NCBI GenBank assembly: GCA_964590645.1 | Contig: CAZPYJ010000006.1 | Span: 62,001 to 126,000 of the forward strand | DNA length: 64,000 nt | Source of the DNA: JAGNHN01 sp964590645 | GTDB taxonomy: Bacteria > Bacteroidota > Bacteroidia > Bacteroidales > JAGNHN01 | Direction: 5' to 3' | In this document: positions 23,266 to 32,140 of the stretch, one piece after another | Position numbering within the stretch: the stretch's first letter is position 1 | Layout of the letters: each line of letters starts with the position of its first letter | Notes under the pieces: model-generated | Told to the model about the DNA's origin: nothing | Databases searched by the model: none | What the model saw: the letters and a program-made list of their open reading frames with translations, nothing else | Program-made: the position numbers and the translations under genes

Positions 23266-25521
23266 TCAGTCGCGGGCACAATTAACCAGGTCGCGCATCG
23301 ACTTCATCAGGTTCAAACTGTATAGCAACAGATTCTTCACCTCCGCAAGCAAATCGAGATAGAGCAGGCTGCTCTTTGAGCTGGCCTTTTCGTCCTTAAT
23401 CCTTTTAACCTGTTTCTTACGCAGGGCTGCGATTTCGGCGAGGATATGCGTTTGTTGAAGAATAATATCTTCCAACTGATCAAACCTTTTCTCCTGCATT
23501 GCTAGATTCATTGCATCGGTAATCTGAAATACAAGCCGTCCAACCATATCCAACTCATCCTCCTGTGCTTTGGTCAAACCCTTGTGATTATTATCGATAT
23601 GCTTATAAGCCGGTTCTGCTATATAGGTAGCGCAATGGGCAATTTCTCTCAGATAATCCACCACCTGAACATAGAAGGGACCTGCTTCAAGGAAATCATC
23701 TTTAAACTGGATAATGGTCTTGTTGACATTATCTTTCATTTTCTTGGAACGACGATTCAGGCTATGCACTTCCTTACGCACTTCCCTGAGCTCACGAAGA
23801 TCTTCATTTGCGAGCGCGTGAATCGTGCGATGAACCATCCTGGCATTTTGCGAGAGAATGGCAGTTACTTTCTCCACCGTATTGTCAATCAGGTCATTTA
23901 AACCCTTCAATTCGAAATACTCATAATTCAACCGGTCTTCCTCGGCTTCCTGTGCACGTCGACGGTGAATGATATGGGTACGCAGAACAATGAAGACAGC
24001 AGCAAAAATGAGCAAAGCAATGGCAAGAGTCCCGCCCCAGTAAATTAGTGTAGCCACCAGAAATGAAGCGGTAAAAGCAATGATTGCGGTAAGAAACCAG
24101 CCGCCGATCACGCTGATCACACCAGTGATGCGATACACTGCACTTTCCCGTCCCCAGGCCCTGTCGGCCAGGCTGGTACCCATAGCCACCATAAAGGTGA
24201 CATAAGTGGTGGAAAGCGGAAGCTTGAGCGAGGTACCAAAAGCGATCAGTATACTGGCTACCACCAGATTCACAGAGGCCCTGATCATATCGAAAGACAT
24301 ACGGTTCCTGTGCTCATACACCATTATCTCCTCAGGTCGATGGAACTGTCGATCGATGAATCGCCTTGTTCTGGCTGGAAACAGCGTCTGTATGGAGGCA
24401 GACAGGCTGAGTGCAGCCCGCACAAGAAAACGGGAAGCAGGGGATGACTGAAATCTTTCCATCCCTTCATCCTGTCGCGAGAGATCAATAGTGGTTTCCA
24501 CAACGCTGCGCGCCTTGCGGGAAGTCCAGAGTGTGGCCACCATTACCAAACCTGCAGCAAGCAAAAACCAGGGATTGGTTTTGATGGGCTCCTTCAGCAT
24601 CGCCATAAGCAGGCTGTCAGGATCACCGGCCCCTGAAGCAAGGTAGGCTTTGTAAGATTCATAACCTGCCAGTGGAACGCCGATAAAATTAACCAGGTCG
24701 TTTCCGGCAAAGGCCATTGCCAGGGCGAAGGTCCCGACCAGAACCACAATCTTCAAAATCTCGACCCGGAAAAGGCTATGCAATAATTGAAGAAGTATTG
24801 TCCATCCTAAAAGACTGGCAACCATCAACATCCAGGTATTGGCCATAATCCAGCTCACTTTGTCTTCTGAAATCAGGGATGAGCCTTTTGCCCCCTTAAT
24901 CACTATAAAATAGGTGATGCTTGCGATGGCCAGACCGCCGAATACCGAACCAAAATACTTCAAAGGTTTCTTGTAGTTAAAAGAGAAAACCAGGCGTGAC
25001 AGGTATTGGATTAAGGCTCCAACCATAAAAGCGATAACGACGGATAGCAAAATCCCGCTGATGATCGCTAAGGCCTTATCCGAGTTGATATATAAGCCAA
25101 GATCGGCTATAGTTTGCTCTGCATTGGCAGCCACCTTAAAGATTGCCACCGCTACGGCAGAGCCCAGCAATTCAAACACAATCGATACGGTGGTGGAAGT
25201 GGGGAAGCCAAAGGTATTGAAGAGATCCAGCAGGATCACATCGGTGATCATCACCGCCAGGAAAATAATAATGATCTCGGAAAAGAAGAAGGCATCGGGA
25301 TGAAAGATCCCTTTTCGCGCCACCTCCATCATTCCGCTTGAAAATGTAGCCCCCACCAGCACACCGAGCGCCGCAACGATCATAATGGTGCGGAAGGAGG
25401 CAACACGGGCTCCAATGGCGGAATTCAGGAAATTAACTGCATCATTGCTGACACCCACAACCAGGTCGGAAATGGCCAGGGCAAAAAGAACGATGACCAA
25501 AATCAGATAGAGGTTTTCCAT
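23266..25521 (-). CDS. PiT-family inorganic phosphate transporter with PhoU-like C-terminal domain
   Basis: A 751-residue protein. The first half is a low-affinity phosphate permease of the PiT type: ALAISDLVVGVSNDAVNFLN and the second signature DLVNFIGVPLAG in the GNDLVNF context. A second hydrophobic half and then about 230 residues of charged helices follow, resembling a PhoU-like regulatory domain (for example KEVHSLNRRSKKMKDNV). The ATG at 25521 is the proper start; the extension to 25542 uses TTG. It runs into the same direction as the Na/Pi gene upstream (about 90 bp), so they may be co-transcribed. Confidence 0.92.
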   Translation of the reverse strand: MENLYLILVIVLFALAISDLVVGVSNDAVNFLNSAIGARVASFRTIMIVAALGVLVGATFSSGMMEVARKGIFHPDAFFFSEIIIIFLAVMITDVILLDLFNTFGFPTSTTVSIVFELLGSAVAVAIFKVAANAEQTIADLGLYINSDKALAIISGILLSVVIAFMVGALIQYLSRLVFSFNYKKPLKYFGSVFGGLAIASITYFIVIKGAKGSSLISEDKVSWIMANTWMLMVASLLGWTILLQLLHSLFRVEILKIVVLVGTFALAMAFAGNDLVNFIGVPLAGYESYKAYLASGAGDPDSLLMAMLKEPIKTNPWFLLAAGLVMVATLWTSRKARSVVETTIDLSRQDEGMERFQSSPASRFLVRAALSLSASIQTLFPARTRRFIDRQFHRPEEIMVYEHRNRMSFDMIRASVNLVVASILIAFGTSLKLPLSTTYVTFMVAMGTSLADRAWGRESAVYRITGVISVIGGWFLTAIIAFTASFLVATLIYWGGTLAIALLIFAAVFIVLRTHIIHRRRAQEAEEDRLNYEYFELKGLNDLIDNTVEKVTAILSQNARMVHRTIHALANEDLRELREVRKEVHSLNRRSKKMKDNVNKTIIQFKDDFLEAGPFYVQVVDYLREIAHCATYIAEPAYKHIDNNHKGLTKAQEDELDMVGRLVFQITDAMNLAMQEKRFDQLEDIILQQTHILAEIAALRKKQVKRIKDEKASSKSSLLYLDLLAEVKNLLLYSLNLMKSMRDLVNCARD

Positions 25522-25600
25522 TGCCACAATTTGGTGGTGCAATTATACGCAATGAGGACATTCGACACCGCTTTAAACCGTCCCGAAAAAGGCCCCGTAA

Positions 25601-25617
25601 GTTAAGTTAAGGTTAAT
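25601..25617 (-). promoter_or_regulatory. Weak phased TTAAG pair before the PiT gene
   Basis: Plus-strand GTTAAG at 25601 and GTTAAT at 25612 are 11 bp apart (another GTTAAG overlaps at 25606). It lies at the 3' end of the Na/Pi gene and 80 bp before the PiT ATG. No -7 match is found at the spacing used by the other arrays, so this is a tentative call. Confidence 0.25.
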
Positions 25618-27355
25618 TTTTTGCACGCTTGTTTTTTTGCTGAGAAGACAACATCACTTCTGTGATATTAATCACGTGATCCCCAATACGTTCGGCAATG
25701 GAATAGAGGTCGCGGAAGTAATTGCCGGCATCGGCCCGGTGGGTTCCCTGGCTGATTTCCTGCAGATAAGCCTCCACCAGCGCATTCCTTTGCTCGTCCA
25801 CTTTTTTCTCTGCATCCAGCGCCGCTTCAGGCTTAACACTGTCATAATCAAGGCTGAGATTCGCATTCATTATCCGTAAAGACTCTGTTACCAGATGGAA
25901 AAGTGCCAGTATCCCTTCCCTTTGCTCCTGATGAAACCAGACCTTTTTTTCCTGCTTCTGGCTGATAATGCGGGACAACTCAAAGCAGCGGTCGCCGATA
26001 TTTTCCAGATTATCAGAAATAAAACGCATTGCACTTACCTTGCGTGAAGCCGGCACACTGAGATCATCCGCAGACAGATTTGTAAGAAACTCATTGATGC
26101 GGGACCGGAAAGCATCGATCAGGTCCTCGTGCTTGGAAATCCTGCGGTTTATCTTCGCAAAACGCCGGTCTTCTTTCTCCATAAACAAAGCAGTCACATC
26201 GGAAAACATCCGGGTGATGATCAGTCCGAGTTGAGCAATAGACTGACGGGCCTCCAGCATACTCAGCTCGCTCACGGAAACAATCCCGGCATCCAGGGAC
26301 CGGATATGGTATTCAATATTCCCGGTACGCAGGCGTACCATCCGGCCCGAAATCTTTTTCAGCTGAGGGATCAGAAAGATCAGGATGGAAACATTGATCA
26401 GGTTAAATGCGGAATGAAAAGCAGCCAGCCCGATGGGTAGCATCGCCAGTCCGTCAGGCGTCGTCGCGGGGGCCGCGGAGAAAATGGGATCGTCCACCAG
26501 AAAGATGAATACGCTATCGAGGAGTTTCAGAAAAGGCTTGAACACGATGAGCATCCATATCACACCGATCAGGTTTATCAGAAAGTGGGCCCGGGCAGTT
26601 TGTTTGGCCGTGATATTGGCCACAGTAGCCGCGAGGTTTGCCGTGATGGTGGTGCCCAGGTTCTCGCCCAGCACCATTGCTGCTGCCAAATCGAAGGGAA
26701 CCAAATTATTATAGGCCAGCACCAGGGTCAGGGCCATCGTGGCACTGGAAGACTGAATGACGATGGTGATCAGCATTCCCAGGAATACAAAGAGCAGCAC
26801 AGAGACCCAGCCCAGGTCGGTGAAGGAAGCCAGAAACTGGTAAAATTCAGCTTTTTCCCGCATTCCCGGGAATACCTCTTTCATAAACTGCAAGCCCAGA
26901 AAAAGCAGGGCAAAACCCAGGATCACTTCTCCCCAGTTGCGGCGCAGGCCACGACGGGCAAACAGGAAAGGCAATGACAAACCGATCAGGGGAAGGGATA
27001 CCGCTGCAATGCTGAATTTAAATCCGAGCAAAGACACCAGCCAGGCGGTAACGGTGGTACCGAGGTTTGCGCCAAGGATGACGGCAATGCTGCCCGAAAG
27101 GGTCAAGAGACCGGCATTTACGAAGCTCACCACCATTACGGTGGTTGCCGAGGAGGACTGTACCAGCCCTGTAACCAGCAAGCCTGCCAGGAAGCCGGTG
27201 TATTTGTTTCTTGTCATCATCGACAAGATCTTGCGCAGGCGGTTACCGGCCACCTTCTGCAGGGATTCGCTCATCAGCTTCATCCCATACAGAAAAATGC
27301 CCAGCCCTCCGAGCAGGCTCAACACACGAACAGCGATATCCAGAACTTGCGGCAC
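25613..27355 (-). CDS. Na/Pi cotransporter (NptA-like) with PhoU domain
   Basis: Sodium-phosphate symporter: two repeated PNaS motifs, VTGLVQSSSATTVMVVSFVN with GANLGTTVTAW, and VIQSSSATMALTLVLA with GENLGTTITANLAATV. The C-terminal third (about residues 350-560) is a helical PhoU-type domain. No ATG is available near the N-terminus; I choose the GTG at 27355 giving MPQVLDIAVRVLSLLGGLG, which matches family N-termini. TTG starts at 27385 or 27409 are also open. A second phosphate system beside PiT points to phosphate handling in this block. Confidence 0.9.
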   Translation of the reverse strand: MPQVLDIAVRVLSLLGGLGIFLYGMKLMSESLQKVAGNRLRKILSMMTRNKYTGFLAGLLVTGLVQSSSATTVMVVSFVNAGLLTLSGSIAVILGANLGTTVTAWLVSLLGFKFSIAAVSLPLIGLSLPFLFARRGLRRNWGEVILGFALLFLGLQFMKEVFPGMREKAEFYQFLASFTDLGWVSVLLFVFLGMLITIVIQSSSATMALTLVLAYNNLVPFDLAAAMVLGENLGTTITANLAATVANITAKQTARAHFLINLIGVIWMLIVFKPFLKLLDSVFIFLVDDPIFSAAPATTPDGLAMLPIGLAAFHSAFNLINVSILIFLIPQLKKISGRMVRLRTGNIEYHIRSLDAGIVSVSELSMLEARQSIAQLGLIITRMFSDVTALFMEKEDRRFAKINRRISKHEDLIDAFRSRINEFLTNLSADDLSVPASRKVSAMRFISDNLENIGDRCFELSRIISQKQEKKVWFHQEQREGILALFHLVTESLRIMNANLSLDYDSVKPEAALDAEKKVDEQRNALVEAYLQEISQGTHRADAGNYFRDLYSIAERIGDHVINITEVMLSSQQKNKRAKN

Positions 27356-27883
27356 GTCAGTATCAATAAGATAAAGGGAGAGCAAAGTAACGCAATTCCT
27401 GCCTTTCAAGCCGGGAAAGGCAGGAAAATTAACAATTTGTTCTTACAAACTGAATTGTCTTTTGAGTGAGGGAAGGCAAGATTAAGGGTAGAGGAGGATT
27501 TGTGATTACCTGATGACGATACAGTTTACTAAGCCTCAATATTTTTATCTGAAATATTTCAAAATGTAGGGTTACTTTTTATTATTTTTGGTATTCATAT
27601 ACCCTTCATAATCTGACACATAACAATATAATCTTAGAAAGAATGTCTTACTGTGTAATATGCCTGGCTATAGGAATATACCGGCTGGGTAAAAACAAAC
27701 TGATTTTGCCTGGCGGTAATGCCATCAGCACATCCCTCTGACATCACTATCGTTGCGGGTTTGGGTAATGTTCATTTCTGAGGTACCGGCTATGAAGCCG
27801 GGTAATTTGGGGCAGTACCGGTATTAATTATTCTCAGGGCAGGGATTCATCTCCCTGCCCATTTTACCTAATGAATTAAGCTT
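27356..27883. other. AT-rich spacer with hairpins before a T9SS cargo gene
   Basis: No coding frame of note here. A TAnnTTTG match (TATTTTTG, 27583-27590) lies about 290 bp before the next gene. Several inverted repeats follow, including TACCGGC with GCCGGGTA near 27784-27805 and the palindrome TACCGGTA near 27816. Close to the gene is a perfect 9-bp hairpin (27837-27860). I cannot assign a known riboswitch. Confidence 0.5.
27837..27866 (+). other. 9-bp hairpin just before the T9SS cargo start
   Basis: GGGCAGGGA (27837-27845) pairs with TCCCTGCCC (27852-27860) around TTCATC, then ATTTTACC. It may be an attenuator, a terminator of upstream read-through or a translation-controlling structure; it ends 24 bp before the ATG at 27884. 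Confidence 0.5.
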
Positions 27884-29608
27884 ATGAAAAATCTCGTCCT
27901 TCTTTATTTTCTTATTCTTTTTTGTTTCGTGGACATACAAGCACAGACCTATCGTATAGCGCCACAGCACTATCCCCCAATGGGCGAAAGACTCGAATTC
28001 ATTCAACAACCAACAGAACCCATTTTCTCCATTAACCCGGAATTGAATCGCTTTCCTTACAACGACAGCAGCAATTGCTTTAACAAGGTTTACTACTTAA
28101 GACATCATACCAACATTGAAAACGCTTTAAGCGACACAGAAGCATATTATCTTACTGGTTCCGCTAGTCACTGGGACGTTTTACACACCGTTCTTTTCAG
28201 AATTAAGACCGATCTTCAGGGGAACATCTTATGGGCGAAAGAAGACAGCATCGCATACGGTTGTCAATACACGGGAATGAATCATTGTCTGACTAAATTA
28301 TCAGATGGTAGCATTCTGGCAGCGGCCCACCTTTACCTCGATATGCAGACGCCAAAGGACTACGAATGCATACTGCCAATTTATCATCGTTTTGATAAAG
28401 ACGGCAATACCCTTTTTTTCAGGCTCAGAACTGAAGATACTACTGGCAGGAGGTTTGGATTCTGGCCACACGATCTGGTAGCGGAGCCCGATGGAGGGTT
28501 TACCGCAGCTGGATTTGTTGGTTCCCAGACCCGCACCTGGAGCACCCAAAGTCAAGTCTGGATGCACGATACCACCTATATTGCCATTATAAGCTACGAC
28601 AGCCTCGGTAATGAAACCCGCAGGGCATTACATTATGTGGGCGGACAGCCCCGCACCCCAGGGGTGGACGGTCTGCACAAGCTCGGGGATGGAGGCTACC
28701 TGATAAGTGGCACACGACACATTAATTATCCTGTCAATAAACTACGCTGTAACTACAATATGCGCCTGGACAGCAATTTCAATTTCGTTTCCATCCACAC
28801 CCACGGCCAGATGGCAGGCGAATACCTCAACCGAAATTACATCCTTCCTTCTATCAATGGGGGCTATGTTTTCGCGGTCAACCGGGCGGATACCCCGGTA
28901 ACGGTAAACCCGAACGGTACCTTCTACACCTATTACTACCACGTGGGCAGGATGGACCCGGCATTCAATATCATAAAAGACACCGTGTTTCGGGTAAACA
29001 GCACTGTGGAGCCTTATGAACTTGTAGCAGGCATTATCGTGGGACAGAATGAGTTGAAAAATGGCGATATTGTGATTGCCGTTCGTTATTATAGTGGGGC
29101 ACTCGTATTTTGGCTGGATGAAGAATTAAATCTATACCGCATCAGGCACATCTGGCATTACCCGGGGGTGTACCCGGCACAATGGGTGTTTAACCTGAGC
29201 AAGGCAATGGATGAGGGAATTATGGTTATGGGACACTCATCGGGTTTATACCGCGGTGGCTTTCTGGCTAAGACCGACAGCCTGGGCTTTACCCTGCCCA
29301 ACGGGGGAGATACCCTGATGCATATAGGCATAGAAGAGCCGGGGGCAAAGGGAGTGTCTCTTAACCTTGTTGTCTTCCCCAACCCGGCTTCCACTCAAAT
29401 TACCCTGCAATTAAAAAACGGGGAAAAGCTCCCGCGAGGCAGCCTGCAAATATTTAATATACAAGGCATTATGTTTGAGGAAACCCGCATCCCCGCCAAT
29501 ACCTTTCACCAGCATATTAATATCACGAACTACCCCCCCGGCCTGTATATCGGCAGGATCAGCGGAGCCGAAGGGGCAAGCGGCAGCTTCAGGTTCGTGA
29601 GAGAATGA
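27884..29608 (+). CDS. T9SS type A sorting-domain secreted protein
   Basis: A 574-residue exported protein: signal peptide MKNLVLLYFLILFCFVDIQA, a middle region of about 430 residues with repeated GGFTAAGFVG, GGYLISGTRH and GIMVMGHSSG-type blades (a beta-propeller-like pattern), and a C-terminal type A sorting domain near residue 490: VFPNPASTQITLQLKN, LQIFNIQGIMF, NYPPGLYIGRI. The sorting domain sends it through type IX secretion for cell-surface attachment. The propeller region has no assigned role. Confidence 0.85.
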   Translation: MKNLVLLYFLILFCFVDIQAQTYRIAPQHYPPMGERLEFIQQPTEPIFSINPELNRFPYNDSSNCFNKVYYLRHHTNIENALSDTEAYYLTGSASHWDVLHTVLFRIKTDLQGNILWAKEDSIAYGCQYTGMNHCLTKLSDGSILAAAHLYLDMQTPKDYECILPIYHRFDKDGNTLFFRLRTEDTTGRRFGFWPHDLVAEPDGGFTAAGFVGSQTRTWSTQSQVWMHDTTYIAIISYDSLGNETRRALHYVGGQPRTPGVDGLHKLGDGGYLISGTRHINYPVNKLRCNYNMRLDSNFNFVSIHTHGQMAGEYLNRNYILPSINGGYVFAVNRADTPVTVNPNGTFYTYYYHVGRMDPAFNIIKDTVFRVNSTVEPYELVAGIIVGQNELKNGDIVIAVRYYSGALVFWLDEELNLYRIRHIWHYPGVYPAQWVFNLSKAMDEGIMVMGHSSGLYRGGFLAKTDSLGFTLPNGGDTLMHIGIEEPGAKGVSLNLVVFPNPASTQITLQLKNGEKLPRGSLQIFNIQGIMFEETRIPANTFHQHINITNYPPGLYIGRISGAEGASGSFRFVRE

Positions 29609-29658
29609 AGCATAGGTGGATGCGTGATTAATGGATTATTAATGGATAGTGTAATAAT

Positions 29659-30408
29659 ATGGAATTCCGAACAGATTTTTTCAGATGGGTTCTTATAATT
29701 CTCACGGGAATAGGATTGTTTTTTGTATTAGTCAGTAGCTGCAAAAAGGATGATAAACCACAGATCATAGCTGCGGCAGACTCCTTTACTGATCATCGCG
29801 ATGGAAGCGTGTACAAAACTGTGAACATTGGTGAACAGATATGGATGGCCGAAAACCTGAAATTTCTTCCAACAATAGTTGGACCGGCCACTGCCTCACA
29901 AACGCTACCATATTGCTATGTTTACGGATACGATGGCACTATTGCTGCCAATGCAAAAGAGAGCGTAAACTACCTCACATACGGTGTTTTATACAACTGG
30001 CCTGCAGCGATGAATATCGATACCACCGGCACAATAAAACAAGGCAGGATACAGGGCAATTGCCCCCCGGGCTGGCATATACCTGATGATGCTGAATGGA
30101 GTGCGCTAATCGAATATTTAGGCGGCTTATACGTATCCGGAGGCAAGCTTAAGGAAAGTGACACATTACACTGGGAGAGTCCAAACTCCGGTGCAAGCAA
30201 CGAATCCGGCTTTACTGCCCTCCCAGGTGGACTTAGACGCTATGACAGTGAATTTTATGGTCTGGGAAATACCGGCTTTTGGTGGAGTGCCACTGAGTCG
30301 TCTGCAGCCGGAGGAATTTGTTACATCCTGAAACACTCAGACAGCGGTGTAGTCAGAACCTCATACAATAAATCGCAAGGCTTAAATGTCCGCTGCGTGA
30401 AGGATTAG
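29659..30408 (+). CDS. FISUMP-domain lipoprotein
   Basis: A 249-residue lipoprotein (signal with VSSCKKDD, Cys27) carrying the Fibrobacter succinogenes major paralogous domain: DHRDGSVYKTVNIGEQIWMAENL, YGVLYNWPAAM, CPPGWHIPDDAEWSALIEYL, and the closing NVRCVKD. The family is common as multicopy surface lipoproteins in Bacteroidota; the role is unknown. It follows the T9SS cargo gene on the same strand with a 50-bp gap. Confidence 0.9.
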   Translation: MEFRTDFFRWVLIILTGIGLFFVLVSSCKKDDKPQIIAAADSFTDHRDGSVYKTVNIGEQIWMAENLKFLPTIVGPATASQTLPYCYVYGYDGTIAANAKESVNYLTYGVLYNWPAAMNIDTTGTIKQGRIQGNCPPGWHIPDDAEWSALIEYLGGLYVSGGKLKESDTLHWESPNSGASNESGFTALPGGLRRYDSEFYGLGNTGFWWSATESSAAGGICYILKHSDSGVVRTSYNKSQGLNVRCVKD

Positions 30409-30453
30409 TGCACCATTTTCTTCCATAAACAGGAGTGTGAACTAAAGCATCCC

Positions 30454-31419
30454 TCAGCGCACTACCACCGCCCAGCTCATATAAGCTACGTAAATCAGCA
30501 ACATCAATACCCCTTCAATGCGTGAAATGGTATGGGCCTTTCTTCCGAGCAATATTACGGCAAACAAAACCAGATGGGAGAATAAGGTCATTCCGGCATC
30601 AGCCATCTGCGCCTCTCCGAATGGAAGAGGACGAAAAAGGGCGCTGACCCCCAGGATCAGGAAGATGTTGAAAATATTGGATCCAATGGCATTGCCAATG
30701 GCCATATCCGGGCTGCCGCGCCGGGCTGCAATGATGCTGGTGATCAGCTCGGGAAGTGAGGTAGCAACTGCCACGATGACCAATCCGATGACATTCTCAC
30801 TCAGGCCAAGCAGTCTTCCCACGCTATCTGCCCCCCCTACAATCCATCGCCCACCCAGATAGAGCATCGCCACCCCGGCAAGCAAGAATAACAGGATAAG
30901 ATAGAGCGGCTTGCCCTTGCTTTCAGGAAGCTCCACACGGCCTGTGCCTGAAGTACTGCGGGAAAGCTGGAAGGAATAGATCAGAAAAATAATGAAGAAG
31001 GAGAGAAAGACCAGACCATCGATGCGCCCCAGGTCATTCTGCCCCCGACCCTCGATCAGGTAATCCAGGGAACAGACGGCCAGCAGGACGGCCGCCAGCA
31101 AACTGAAAGGCACCTCTTTCCAGGTAGTGGAAGGAAGTACCCGGATGGGGGTGATCGCAGCTGTAATACCTATGATTACAAAAACATTAAAAATATTAGA
31201 TCCCAATATATTGCCAATGGCCAAATCGGTTACACCCTCGATGGTAGCTGTAAGGCTGATGATCAGTTCTGGTGCGGAAGTTCCAAAAGAGACAATGGTC
31301 AGTCCGATGACGATATCGGGAAGATGAAAACGGCGGGCCAGTGCCGAGGCATTCTGCACCAGCAGGTCTGCGCCATACAAGAGCAATACAAATCCGAGTG
31401 CAAAAAGAAGGTAAATCAT
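30454..31419 (-). CDS. Calcium/sodium antiporter (YrbG/CaCA family)
   Basis: 321 residues with about ten membrane spans in two inverted halves. The ion-binding alpha repeats are GLTIVSFGTSAPELIISL and IVAVATSLPELITSI, each followed by GNxxGSNIFN (GNILGSNIFNVFVI and GNAIGSNIFNIFLI). It exports Ca2+ (or K+-dependent exchange) at the inner membrane. It starts 4 bp after the YggS stop, so both share a transcript. Confidence 0.93.
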   Translation of the reverse strand: MIYLLFALGFVLLLYGADLLVQNASALARRFHLPDIVIGLTIVSFGTSAPELIISLTATIEGVTDLAIGNILGSNIFNVFVIIGITAAITPIRVLPSTTWKEVPFSLLAAVLLAVCSLDYLIEGRGQNDLGRIDGLVFLSFFIIFLIYSFQLSRSTSGTGRVELPESKGKPLYLILLFLLAGVAMLYLGGRWIVGGADSVGRLLGLSENVIGLVIVAVATSLPELITSIIAARRGSPDMAIGNAIGSNIFNIFLILGVSALFRPLPFGEAQMADAGMTLFSHLVLFAVILLGRKAHTISRIEGVLMLLIYVAYMSWAVVVR

Positions 31420-31423
31420 CTTG

Positions 31424-32092
31424 CTATCTGTTTCTCTCTCCGAAAATTACACTTCCCAGGCGCAGCAGGGTAGCGCCTTCTTCCAGGGCTATTTCAAAAT
31501 CATTGCTCATTCCCATAGATATTTCCCGGAAAGAGGGAGAAGACGAGAAGAACTGCGCTTGCAGTTTCTCAAATATCTGGTAAAGACTGCTGAATTCCCT
31601 TCTGATGAGGGCCTGGTCTTCTGTGAATGTTGCCATCCCCATCACGCCTGCAATCTCAATGTGCTGCATCTGGCGATATGCATCGGAGGATAGGAGTTCA
31701 AGCGCTTCCTCGTAATTCAGTCCGAATTTGCTTTCTTCTTCTGCGATATGAAACTGGAGCAAACAGGGGATCTTCTTATCCAGGCGGGCCGCTTCCTTGT
31801 TGATCTCCTTCAGGAGGCGCAGACTGTCCACACCGTGGATCATCGCCAGGTGTGGCAAAACGGCTTTCACTTTATTGCGTTGGAGATGTCCAATGAAGTG
31901 CCATTCCAGATCTTCCGGCAACTGGGGAACTTTGGCAATCAGTTCCTGGGCTTTGTTTTCTCCGAAAATCCTTTGTCCTGCCTGATAGGCTTCAAGGATA
32001 CGTTCCACCGGCTGGGTTTTGCTGACCGCGACCAGTCTCGCCTGATTTCCGGCAAGACGACGAATGGCTGATAATTCAGCAGCAACAGACAT
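31424..32092 (-). CDS. YggS-family PLP-binding protein
   Basis: A 222-residue alanine-racemase-like fold barrel (PROSC/YggS family) that binds pyridoxal phosphate and takes part in vitamin B6 homeostasis. Key segments: LVAVSKTQPVERI with the PLP lysine, FGENKAQELIAK, WHFIGHLQRNK, the phosphate-binding VMGMATFTED, and SMGMSNDFEIALEEGATLLRLG at the end. The N-terminal start ATG at 32092 fits normal length. It precedes the antiporter by 4 bp. Confidence 0.95.
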   Translation of the reverse strand: MSVAAELSAIRRLAGNQARLVAVSKTQPVERILEAYQAGQRIFGENKAQELIAKVPQLPEDLEWHFIGHLQRNKVKAVLPHLAMIHGVDSLRLLKEINKEAARLDKKIPCLLQFHIAEEESKFGLNYEEALELLSSDAYRQMQHIEIAGVMGMATFTEDQALIRREFSSLYQIFEKLQAQFFSSSPSFREISMGMSNDFEIALEEGATLLRLGSVIFGERNR

Positions 32093-32140
32093 AGTCTGAA
32101 TTTTAATACGAAGGTGGGAAAAATCCCTGTAACAAGCAGA

